Source: Prorocentrum cordatum
Lineage: Eukaryota; Sar; Dinophyceae; Prorocentrales; Prorocentraceae
Direction: 5' to 3'
Length of the DNA: 64,000 nucleotides
NCBI GenBank assembly: GCA_963575745.1
Contig: CAUYUJ010016300.1
Span: forward strand, 147,813-211,812
In this document: in pieces, positions 1 to 9,816 of the stretch
Layout: the number at the start of each line of letters is the position of its first letter
Position numbering within the stretch: the stretch's first letter is position 1
Position numbers and translations under genes: made by a program
The notes under the pieces: generated by a model
What the model saw: only the letters and a program-made list of their open reading frames with translations
What the model was told of the DNA's origin: nothing
Databases searched by the model: none

Positions 1-1404
1 GCCATTCACATTCATATACATTTACACTAGGCGTAGCCAAGATCGCATTCATGCAAATATACTCACTCCCGCGCAGACCCATTCACACTCAGACTCTCTC
101 GCGCTCTGGCTCACCCGCGTTCATTCTTTCGTAATCTGACCTATCGTATTCCTTTGCGTTGTGTACCCCGCCATATTTCGGCATACCCCTCATGCGGTTC
201 GTGGCCCCATACGGAGCGCCACCGAAGAAGGTACTCACAATTGCGGCACTCACAACTGCATATGGTTGGGTCTTTCGCCAGGATTTTTTTTCCCTCGGAC
301 GGCGCCCTAAAGGTTGATGCCTACTGATGTCGCGTCGCCCGTTGCTCGGAGGTTCCCTGGGCTCCCCGGGTTCACCGCCCCCGGTGCCTCCTGTTGCTAC
401 GTTGCCCCGTTGCTCGGATTTTGTTCCCCGGGTACCCAAGGTTCCCTGGGATTCTACGGGTTCCCCAGGTTCCCCGCCCCTGGTGCCTCGTACTCTTACG
501 TTGCCCGTTCCCCCCGGGGGTCCTCGGGTTCACCGCCCCCGGTGCCTCATGTCAATGCCAAGCAATGCCAAGCAATGCCAAGCAATGCCAAGCACCGCGC
601 CCATGCAATAGGAAGCTTCCCCCTTCTTCCTCGGGCAGCGCCCCCCCCCTTTCCTCGGAGGGCGCCCCCCCTCCCCCCCCAGGGACATGCAAGCGAGGGC
701 GCCAGCAGGCCAGCCCAGCTGCTGGCCGCTCGGCTCTCCTGGCCGCCGTGGTGCTGCGCAGCGCCCGGGTGGCTTGCCGAGGTCGCCGGTGGCGATGGCC
801 GGTGGACTTCGGGCCAGCGGCGGCCGCCGCAGCGCTGCCCTCGGCCTCCGCCTGGCGCTCACCGGCACCGTTGGCGTTCGCCTCCTGAGCGACGGCATCG
901 GTCTTGGCCTGGGGGCTCGCGGCATCACCTCTGCGCTGCCTCCGCCTGCCCTTGCCTCTGCCGCCGCACTCTTGTTGCTCCCGTCCTCGCGCCCCCCTCG
1001 GGCTGCGCCATCTCGCCCACGACGCGTGCGCAACACGGCGGCTTCTTACAGTGCTTTGCCTCCTCGCCCTCGGGCGGGGCACCTCCGAGGTCACCTGCAG
1101 GGGCAGCCTGCTGCTCCCCCCCCCAGCCCAGCATGCTCTGCACCCGAGGGCGCCTGTGTATGGTTCATGCACGCCTGCCGTCTCCTCAGACCGCAGGCTG
1201 GAGGTATCTACTAACATCGTGGCGGGTGGCGCGAAGGCCTGGCCAGCGGCCACCGGCCTGCGTCTTCTGGCGCAGGCCATGGATCCAGGCGCTGCGCCCT
1301 GACGAGGCTTGCGCCCTTGTCTTTGGCACCGGCTCGCTCGCAGCGACCCCAGCCCTGCAGCTGATGAACTTTGTCGGGCACCTCCGCTGCCGCTTCGCAG
1401 TGGG
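1..1404. other. Unassigned repeat-rich DNA
   Basis: I recognise no gene here. Positions about 340-545 hold roughly three imperfect copies of a segment built around GGTTCACCGCCCCCGGTGCC, giving proline- and glycine-rich translations that look like by-products of repeats. Positions 550-594 are a short 10-bp tandem array (AAGCAATGCC). Long open frames on both strands are explained by the lack of stop codons in GC-rich DNA. Confidence 0.5.
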
Positions 1405-1483
1405 CGGAGGAGGAGGAGGAGGAGGAGGAGGAGGAGGAGGAGGAGGAGGAGGAGGAGGAGGAGGAGGAGGGGGAGGAGGAGGG
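1405..1483. repeat. (GGA)n microsatellite
   Basis: A nearly pure GGA run on the plus strand. Frames through it read poly-Glu, poly-Gly or poly-Arg, so they are not evidence of protein. The flanking 360 bases up to 1843 hold nothing I can assign. Confidence 0.95.
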
Positions 1484-1843
1484 GACCCCCCCCCCAGAGC
1501 CGCTGCGGCGGCCGCGGGGGGTCCGGCAGGGCCCCGGGCTCTCGCCGGCCCCGCGCGGCGCCCGCGTACGCGCCGAGCCAGGCCCGCCCTCGGCGTCGTT
1601 GGCTCAGGCGCCAACTTTGGGGGCGGCGCCCCGGCCTGCGCCCCAGCCCACGCCGCCTGTCAGAGAGCTGCGATGCGGCCGTGTGGGGCTTGCCCGCGCG
1701 CCGCGCCTGGCCGAGGGGCGGCTGGCCAGTCGACGCAGCCAGTGGCCGCCGCGCGCGCCACCCCCGCAGCAGCCGCTCCCCCAAGACGCGCCCGACTGCG
1801 AGGCCCCGGATGCCTGTAAGGGCGCCCGCAGGGCGCGTCTCGC

Positions 1844-1964
1844 CATCGCTCGGACGTCCATTCCCTGTGCATTTTTCGGTTCCGTGCGTGGTTTTTTCGC
1901 CAAGTGATCAAGGATGCTCCTCGATGGTCCTCGCCGAAGGAAAAATGCACACGTCCGAGCGATG
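1844..1964 (+). mobile_element. MITE-like element, family A, copy 1
   Basis: A 121-bp element bounded by the 14-bp inverted repeat CATCGCTCGGACGT / ACGTCCGAGCGATG. The arms continue imperfectly inward (TGTGCATTTTTC against GAAAAATGCACA). The core contains GTGATCAAGGATGCTCCTCG. Four further copies in the same orientation occur at 30160, 36128, 41398 and 46505. There is no coding capacity, so it is either a non-autonomous DNA element or an introner-type insertion. No convincing target-site duplication was seen. Confidence 0.8.
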
Positions 1965-2154
1965 CCAAGGCGTGGCCACGACGCGGGCTGAAGGGGAACC
2001 GCTGTCACGCTCGGTCCGTCTGTCTGCGTGCGCGCGCGCGTGCTCCTGTGCCACGCGCGCACGGCCACCACGGAAGCAGCCCGACGTGGACGCGTATCCG
2101 ACGCTGCCCCGGGGAACCTGCGCGACCTCTGGGGCTTCCTGAAGGTGTTCGGAG

Positions 2155-2506
2155 AGCAGGAAGAGGAGGAGGAGGAGGAGGAGGAGGAGGAGGAGGAGGA
2201 GGAGGAGGAGGAGGAGGAGGAGGAGGAGGAGGAGGAGGAGGAGAGAGGGAGGAGGAGGAGGAGGAGGAGGAGGAGGAGGAGGAGGAGGAGGAGGAGGAGG
2301 AGGAGGAGGAGGAGGAGGAGAGGAGGAGGAGGAGGAGGAGGAAGGAGGAGGAGGAGGAGGAGGGGGAGGAGGAGGAGGAGGGGAGGAGGAGGAGGAGGAG
2401 GAGGAGGAGGAGGAGGAAGGAGGGGGAGGAGGGAGGAGGAGGAGGAGGAGGAGGAGGAGGAGGAGGAGGAGGAGGAGGAGGAGGAGGCGGAGGAGGAGGA
2501 GGAGGG
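2155..2506. repeat. Long (GGA)n tract
   Basis: About 350 bases of GGA repeat with scattered single-base changes. The strand is almost purely purine, so triplex or G-quadruplex structure is possible. The 190 bases before it and the 430 bases after it have no recognisable gene. Confidence 0.95.
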
Positions 2507-2940
2507 GCCCACGACGCCTACGACTGGGACCCCCGCCGACGGGCCCTCCCCGACGCGGTCGGCTTCCTCGTCGGCACCATGCGCCTGCTGGCGATGAGCT
2601 CCACCGGACCGCCGGCGAAGAGCCGAGGCGACGCGCGAAGCGAGCGCCCTCGAGGGCGCCCCCCCCGCCGGCCGGCGGGGCGCCTCGACGAACGGCCCGG
2701 CACCGCTCTCCATCCACAGCACACCCAGGAGGAGCACGGAGGATCCACGGGCCTCGAGGCGGGAACCCGTGGGGGCCACTGCGCCCCCACAGCAGGGCCC
2801 GCTGCCGGCGACTCCCAGGGGGAAGGCGGGAGGCCCCTGGAGCCGCTGGGGGCTGGGCCGGCTGCAGCGCCGCAGGTGGCCCCCGGCGGGGTGGCTCGGC
2901 GCACGCCGAGGGACCCCGCCTGGCGCACAGGCAGCGGGTA

Positions 2941-3028
2941 GGGGCGCCACATGCGAACCCTGCCCCTGCCCCCCCGCGATTTCTGGGGGGGAGGGTGGGG
3001 CAGGGGCAGGGTTCGCATGTGGCCCCCT
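2941..3028. mobile_element. Foldback element, family B, copy 1
   Basis: An inverted repeat whose left arm reads CACATGCGAACCCTGCCCC and whose right arm reads GGGGCAGGGTTCGCATGTG, around a short GATTTCTGGGG centre. The same arms recur at 35471-35620 and 58441-58543, so this is a dispersed family and not a one-off hairpin. Confidence 0.8.
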
Positions 3029-3316
3029 AGCGGGGGCAGGAGCGCCACCGGCGGCCGTCGGCGGCAGACGAGGCTCCCGGCCCGTCGCTGCCCCAGCGCG
3101 CAGCGTGCGGGGCATGGCGCGTCGGCACGGGGCCCCCCCGCGCGGAGATGGACGGCGTGCGCCCCGCGCGACCGCGCCCCCCCCCCCCCAAAGCGCGGGC
3201 CCGCGCGCGGAGCCAACACGCAGCGTGCTGGCACGGACGCCTCAAGCACGGCGCGTGCTGCGCTGCAGGACGGGCGCGCCCGGGCAGCCAAGTCCCGGCC
3301 GCCTCCCATCCCGAGG

Positions 3317-3702
3317 ACGGAGGAGGAGGAGGAGGAGGGGAGGAGGAGGGGAGGAGGGGAGGGAGGAGGAGGAGGAGGAGGGAGGAGGAGGAGGAGGAGG
3401 AGGAGGAGGAGGAGGAGGAGGAGGAGGAGGAGGAGGAGGAGGAGGAGGAGGAGGAGGAGGAGGAGGAGGAGGAGGGGGAGGAGGGGGAGGAGGGGAGGAG
3501 GAGGAGGAGGAGGAGGAGGAGGAGGAGGAGGAGGAGGAGGAGGAGGAGGAGGAGGAGGAGGGGAGGAGGAGGGGAGGAGGAGGAGGAGGAGGAGGGGGAG
3601 GAGGAAGGAGGAGGAGGAGGAGAGGAGGAGGAGGAGGAGGAGGAGGAGGAGGAGGGGGAGGAGGAGGAGGAGGAGGAGGCGGAGGAGGAGGCGGAGGAGG
3701 AG
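3317..3702. repeat. Long (GGA)n tract
   Basis: Almost 400 bases of GGA repeat with GGGGA interruptions. It closely resembles the tract at 2155-2506, and together they make this corner of the window strongly strand-asymmetric. The 290 bases before it are GC-rich and unassigned. Confidence 0.95.
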
Positions 3703-4591
3703 GGACGACGAGCCCTGGGTCCGGCTGGAGCCCGCAGGCTCGGCCTCCGGCGCCTCCGCACGCCAGGAGTCTGGGGCGCTGCGAGGAGTTCGTCCACGGA
3801 GGATGCCATGCCAGTGCCCTCGAGGCCGAACGACCGCCAGAGGTGCATGAGCATCGTTTCACCGATCCCCGTCCCCAGCGGCGTGGCCTGGGCCCCACTG
3901 GCCGATCTGCCCCCCTAAGATGGGGATGTAGGTCGCTCCCTTCGGGTTTCGATGGGGTGTATCCCAACTGGTGTGGTAATTTCGTGGGGGCCTCGAAGGG
4001 GATGGGGATGGCAACCGCTGTGGCGCCGCGTCCAGCAGCTGGAGTTAAGTCAGGCGTGTCCCCCTAAAGGGGCGATTTTCGACGAAAAATGAAAAATGCT
4101 CAAAAAAGACGCCGAAATGGCCGAACAAATATTCAAGCAGTAGCCCCCAGTCTATTTTGTTTACCATTTTTGACTAGGACAGGCCCGACTTACAGCTGGA
4201 TCCAGGGTGCATGCCAACGGTGCGGGCGCTCGGCGTCGCAGAGGTGGGCCCCCGCCTCGACCACGACGGTCGGGCCCTCGTGCTGGCAGGCGCGGCCCTC
4301 CGAGTTTCTGCCGAGGCCTCTTTCGACAGCGAGCGCCGGGGGCTTTGGACGGCCTCGAAGGTCTGGCGCTGGCTCTTGGCACACTTTTGGCTGTCAAGCT
4401 CTGCTGGTCGAAACGGCCTTGAAGCGAATGGCCGCAGCGGGAGGGGAAGGAGGAGGAGGATGGCAAGGGCAAGTGATGAAGACGAGGATGATCAGGAGGG
4501 GAAGGAGGACGCGTAGGAGGAGGAGAGGAGGAAGAGTAAGGAGTAAGAGTAGGAGGATGCGTATGAGTAGGAAGCTGGAATACGAATAGGA
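3703..4591. other. Unassigned DNA between microsatellites
   Basis: I see no gene. Around 4040-4170 the sequence turns AT-rich and contains a small hairpin (CCCCTAAAGGGG near 4061) followed by A-runs. The rest is GC-rich with open but featureless frames, changing into GGA-, GAGTAG- and GTAGGA-like units from about 4435. Confidence 0.4.
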
Positions 4592-5527
<936 letters not shown>

Positions 5528-6021
5528 AGGAGAAGGAGGAGGAGGAGCTGGGGCATTACTATAACAAACTGGATCAAATAAGAGGGTGGAGAATGTGCGT
5601 TTTTCTTTTCTGTGCGATGTGTGCCAAGGGGCGCTGGCGATCTCCGACATCCCGCACGCCAAACGCGCCTGTCGCACTGCACTCCCAAGCCAATGAAAGC
5701 GCGCCAAGCGCTCCTCACAGCAATTAATTCGGCGGCACTGGCAGCAATCAGTGCGCCTCCCCAATAAGGTGTGATGGCCTACAAACTGATAAGTCATGAG
5801 TGCCCCAGCAAGATTGTCCACGAATGGAACACCTTGCAGCGCCGCAGTGCTGGAAAGCGTGCAGTGGGCGCGCGTTTTGCCACTGTGCTGACATACTGGG
5901 AACAAAGCCCGACAGTTCCCGCATGATAAAGACCACAGCGCCCTTCACTCTTGCTGCTGGGCCCGCGTCCAGCCACGACCGCCCGAAGAGCGCACATCAC
6001 GGTGGCGAGGGGGCATCACAT
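5528..6021. other. 3' flank of SMC2, no gene seen
   Basis: This is unique-looking sequence downstream of the SMC2 stop codon. No polyadenylation-type signal stands out on the minus strand, and I recognise no protein on either strand. Confidence 0.5.
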
Positions 6022-7461
6022 CTACGCGCCCGCCCTCTTTATCTTCTTCCTCGCAGGCTCTCCATCCTTCTCTGGGACCGCGACCCGGTCGTCGGCGTCC
6101 CGAATGGCGTACCGCGCGACGGTCGACGTGCCGTCGATGAAACGGGTGCGGAAGAGCACGTTCGCGTTGTTGAACATGCCCTCCTTCAGTGACACGATGA
6201 TGAACTGCGAGTTGGGGAAGTGCTGGCGGATCATCGCGCCGATGTTCTGCGTGTGGCTGAGGTCCAGCGCGGAGTCGATCTCGTCCAGGATGTACATCGG
6301 CGCCGGCTTGAAGCGCAGCAGGGCCAGCACCAGCGACAGGGCGAGCAGCGACCGCTGGCCCCCGCTGAGCTCGGTCAGGGACTGCTTCCAGGCCCCGTGG
6401 AAGGACACCTTGATCTCGAGGCCTTCGGTGGCGTCCATGCCCTCAGGGGGCTCGAGCTTGGCGCCGGCGTGCGGCAGGAGCGTGCCGAAGATGGAGTCGA
6501 AGTCCTTGTTCACCTTGACCCAGGTGCGGCGGAGCGTCTCGGTCTTCTTGTCGTCCAGGTCGTGGATGACCTGCTCGATCTTGCACTTGTCGTTCAGGAT
6601 TATGTCCCTCTTCTGGAGGAGGTCCTTGTACTCCTGCTCGGCCTTCTCGAACATCACCATCGCCTTCTTGTTGATGTTCTTCGACAACCTGTTCTGCTGC
6701 TTCTCCAGCTCGTCGCATCTCTTCTTCTTCTCGCCGTAATCGTTGGCCTCGAAATCGAAGTCGGTGCCCTTCTTGCCAAATATGTTCTTGTCCTTCTCGA
6801 TCCAAGGGTGCTCCTTCTCCATCCTGAGCACCACGCTGCCGGCCTCCTTGTCGTCCTTCTGGAGCTGCTCGATCTTGTGCCGCCTCTTCTTCTGCTCGAG
6901 CTCCTGCTCCTCCCGCTGCTGGCGGTTCGCGGAGGACTCCGCGGCGAGCCCGGCGAGGCTCTCGTCCAGCTCCTTGAGGTGGCCACGCATGCCCTCCAGC
7001 TTCTCGCCCAGCCGCTGGTGTGCCTCCCTCTGCTTCTGCAGGTTGTCCTTCAGCGCCTGCGTCTCGGCCTCGAAATCGCCGTGGCTCTGCACGGTTGCCT
7101 GGTCCTTCCCCTCCTGCGCCTCGAGCTCGCCCTTGGCGACCTCGTACTCCACGTGGAGGGACTCGAACTTCTCGCGCTGCTTCTCGATCTTCTCGGCGTG
7201 CTTCGTCGCCTCGCCCTTCAATCGCTCGACCTGCTCCTCCAGGTGTTTGATGCGGCCCTCGCGGCCGGAGTCGAGGCTCTTGATGTCTTTCTCCAACAAC
7301 TTGACCTGCTTCTCGAGCTGCTTCTTCTCCTCCGGCATGTTCTTGAGCGCCTCCTCCAGCGACGAGAGCTGTTCTCGGGCCTCCTGCAGCGCGGTCTCGG
7401 AGGCGTGGTGCGCGCTGCGGTTGATGGTGTCCTGCATCAGAGCGAACTCGTGCTCCCTCAC
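6022..7461 (-). CDS. SMC2: SMC2 exon 4 (residues 733-1211)
   Basis: This 1440-nt exon encodes the second coiled coil and the C-terminal ATPase half, ending in the LSGGQ signature, Walker B (ILDEID) and the D-loop Ala-Leu-Asp. It opens with VREHEFALMQ directly after the AAAG acceptor. It is continuous and intact, and the tail ARKKIKRAGA is basic and may aid nuclear entry. Confidence 0.95.
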   Translation of the reverse strand: MREHEFALMQDTINRSAHHASETALQEAREQLSSLEEALKNMPEEKKQLEKQVKLLEKDIKSLDSGREGRIKHLEEQVERLKGEATKHAEKIEKQREKFESLHVEYEVAKGELEAQEGKDQATVQSHGDFEAETQALKDNLQKQREAHQRLGEKLEGMRGHLKELDESLAGLAAESSANRQQREEQELEQKKRRHKIEQLQKDDKEAGSVVLRMEKEHPWIEKDKNIFGKKGTDFDFEANDYGEKKKRCDELEKQQNRLSKNINKKAMVMFEKAEQEYKDLLQKRDIILNDKCKIEQVIHDLDDKKTETLRRTWVKVNKDFDSIFGTLLPHAGAKLEPPEGMDATEGLEIKVSFHGAWKQSLTELSGGQRSLLALSLVLALLRFKPAPMYILDEIDSALDLSHTQNIGAMIRQHFPNSQFIIVSLKEGMFNNANVLFRTRFIDGTSTVARYAIRDADDRVAVPEKDGEPARKKIKRAGA

Positions 7462-9745
7462 CTTTGAAGGGGCCCTGGGACACACAAATCAATACACACA
7501 CAAATACCACAGAACATGTTCCCATATTTTCTGCGTTTCTGCCTTCCCCTCCACTTCCCATATTTCCCCTATTTTCTGGGGAATCGACGATTAATTGTGT
7601 CTGTGTGTTTTTTCCCCTCCTGATCACCTTCAGCTCCTGCAGGCGATCGGCGTTTGATCCCTGCCCCTGCTCACGCCTGAGCTTTCAGAGGGACCAGACT
7701 GGGGGCGCGGATGAGACTCTGGCGTCTGGCTACGAAGTCCCCTTAGCCCTATGGGCACAGGGTTGGAGGAGGAGCAGGAGGAGCAGGAGGAGCAGGAGGA
7801 GGAGGAGGAGGAGGAGGAAGAGCAGGAGGAGCAGGAGGAGCAGGAGGAGGAGAAGGAGCAGGAGGAGGAGGAGGAGGAGGAGGAGCAAGAGGAGCAGCAG
7901 CAGGAGGAGGAGGAGGAGGAGGAGGAGGGAACTTGTTCTTCCAACTCAAGTTCGAATAGTGAATTCCTCTCCCTGCCCTCTCCCCTGGGCCCAGCCGCTC
8001 CCCCTGCGGTGCCCTTGCGAGGCCCCCCGCCGCGACCCTGCGCAGAAGCTCCCTGCCATACCCTGCAAGACCGACTCTGCCCATGCCACTCCGCGCGAGA
8101 ACGCGGTGGGCGTCCTGTGGCCTCGCCGCGTCCTCCTCCTCCTCCTCCTCCTCCTCCTCCTCCCTCCTCCTCCTCCTTCCTCCTCCTCCTCCTCCTCCTC
8201 CTCCTCCTCTCCTCTCCTCATCCTCCTCCTCCTCCTCCTCCTCCTCCCTTCTCCCTCCTCCTGCTCCTCCCTTCTCCCTCCTCCTCCTCCTCCTCCTCCC
8301 GCCTGTGCTCGCTGGCCTCTCTGGCCGGGCCGGGCGCTCGCAGCCGGCTCGGAGGCCGCCGCGGCGGTGCCTCCCTGGAGACACCAGACCGCTGCAGCAC
8401 CGTGCAGACCAACGCTGCGATACCCTTGCGTATGAAAATGCGGTAGGCGTCCTGTGGCCTTGCATAGGGGAACAAAAAGTGGCATAAACAGAAAAACTCG
8501 GAGGTCCGCGCGGATTTCTCGGATCGGCGCTGGACCCCCCTCCCTGGCGCGCGGAGCGCGCCAGGGGCGGCGCCAGAGGCGCCGCCGGGGGTCCCCAGCG
8601 CCGATCCAAGAAATCTGCGCGGACCTCCGAGTTTTTATGTTTGTGTCACTTTTTGTTCCCCTAGGTAAGCGTCCTTTGGCCTTGCAGCGTCCTCTGGCAT
8701 TGCCACATGCTGTCCCGCAAACCTCTGCAACATTGCCCTGCAGTGCCCCCGCAATCCAATCAGCCCTCCAGGCGAAGGTAGCTACGGGAGGCCCACCAGC
8801 CCTCTGGGCGTAGGTGGTTTAGGGGGTTCGCTTCTCCAACCTCCTTCTTCCCCTTCGGGGAGAGGTTTACTATCCCCCTAACCCTTCACCCTGGGTCTCG
8901 ACGGAGAGGGGGGTGGCGCGACGCGTTGGAGCGTACAACATGGTCCAATACGGCCCCAAGACGGCCTCAGGAAGCCCAAGATTACCTTCATGATGGCTCC
9001 AGATATCCAAGATAGTTCAATCTAGTCACCAGCATGCCTCCAAGCGGCCTCAAGAACGGATCAAGACGGCTCCGAGTAAACTCCGAGCCTCCCAAGAACG
9101 CTCCCGAAGGGTCCAAATCCTCCCCGCCCTCGTTTTTGATCGATCGCCTCCAAGACTGCCCCAACGGCCTCCACGGTAGCCCCAAGAGGGCCCAAGTTAG
9201 CTGCCAAAAAGCACTTCTGTATGGAAAGATCAGCGAAGGTCTCTATGATTACCTCCTGGGACTCCCCAGATTGATCCCCATCGTCAGTTTGACAGCTGCC
9301 TCCCTCTACGTTCCACTGCTTGCTCATACACTTCCCTCATCATGGCAACTCGCCTGGACATCGTCTCTGGATGTGTTGATGGGGAGACGCGAAGCATCAA
9401 GATCTTGTCATCCACGCCCCGTCCCCTCCGGCGCCCTGAGCGGGCAGCCGGCAGAAGTGGCATGGATCGAACGCCGATCGCCGATCCTGCTCCAGCGCCG
9501 CGTACTGGGTCGCCGCGGCCTTGTTCTTCTCGAGCTGGGCGCGCAGCTTCTGATACTCGGACTGCTGGGCGTGGACCTGCCTCTCCACCTCCTGCAGCGC
9601 CTGCAGCTGCTGGAGGACGCCGCCACCGCGGGGCGCGGAGCCGCCGGTGAGGGTGCCCTGGGGGTCGTAGGTGTCGCCCTGCTTGGTCACCGACCTCACG
9701 CGGACGTCCGGGTGGAAGGTCACCTTCGTCGTCGTCGTCGTCGCT

Positions 9746-9816
<71 letters not shown>

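Larger units (their letters stand above)
7637..9486 (-). mobile_element. SMC2: SMC2 intron 2: introner-like element with terminal inverted repeats
   Basis: An 1850-nt phase-0 intron with a GA donor (CAG|GATCGG) and an AG acceptor (TGCAG|GAG). Just inside the boundaries lie terminal inverted repeats, at 9482-9456 and 7642-7668; on the coding strand the 5' copy begins GGCGATCGGCGTTCGATCC, and 24 of 27 positions match. The 6-mer GCAGGA flanks the element on both sides (9490-9485 and 7640-7635), as expected for a target-site duplication, with the splice sites falling inside it. The interior holds GGA/GCA and TCC microsatellites, a 200-bp foldback and CAAGACGG-type repeats (about 8930-9200), but no protein. 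This reads as a DNA-transposon-like insertion that is now spliced out. Confidence 0.8.

Noticed and set aside
314-1819. A 501-codon open frame at the left end
   Set aside because: It runs through GC-rich repeats and a (GGA)n tract, is Pro/Gly/Arg-rich without domains, and overlapping frames on both strands are just as open. It is a compositional artefact.
6220-7467. Leu-rich 415-codon frame on the plus strand opposite SMC2
   Set aside because: It is the antisense shadow of the SMC2 coiled coil (Lys/Glu codons read backwards as Leu/Phe).
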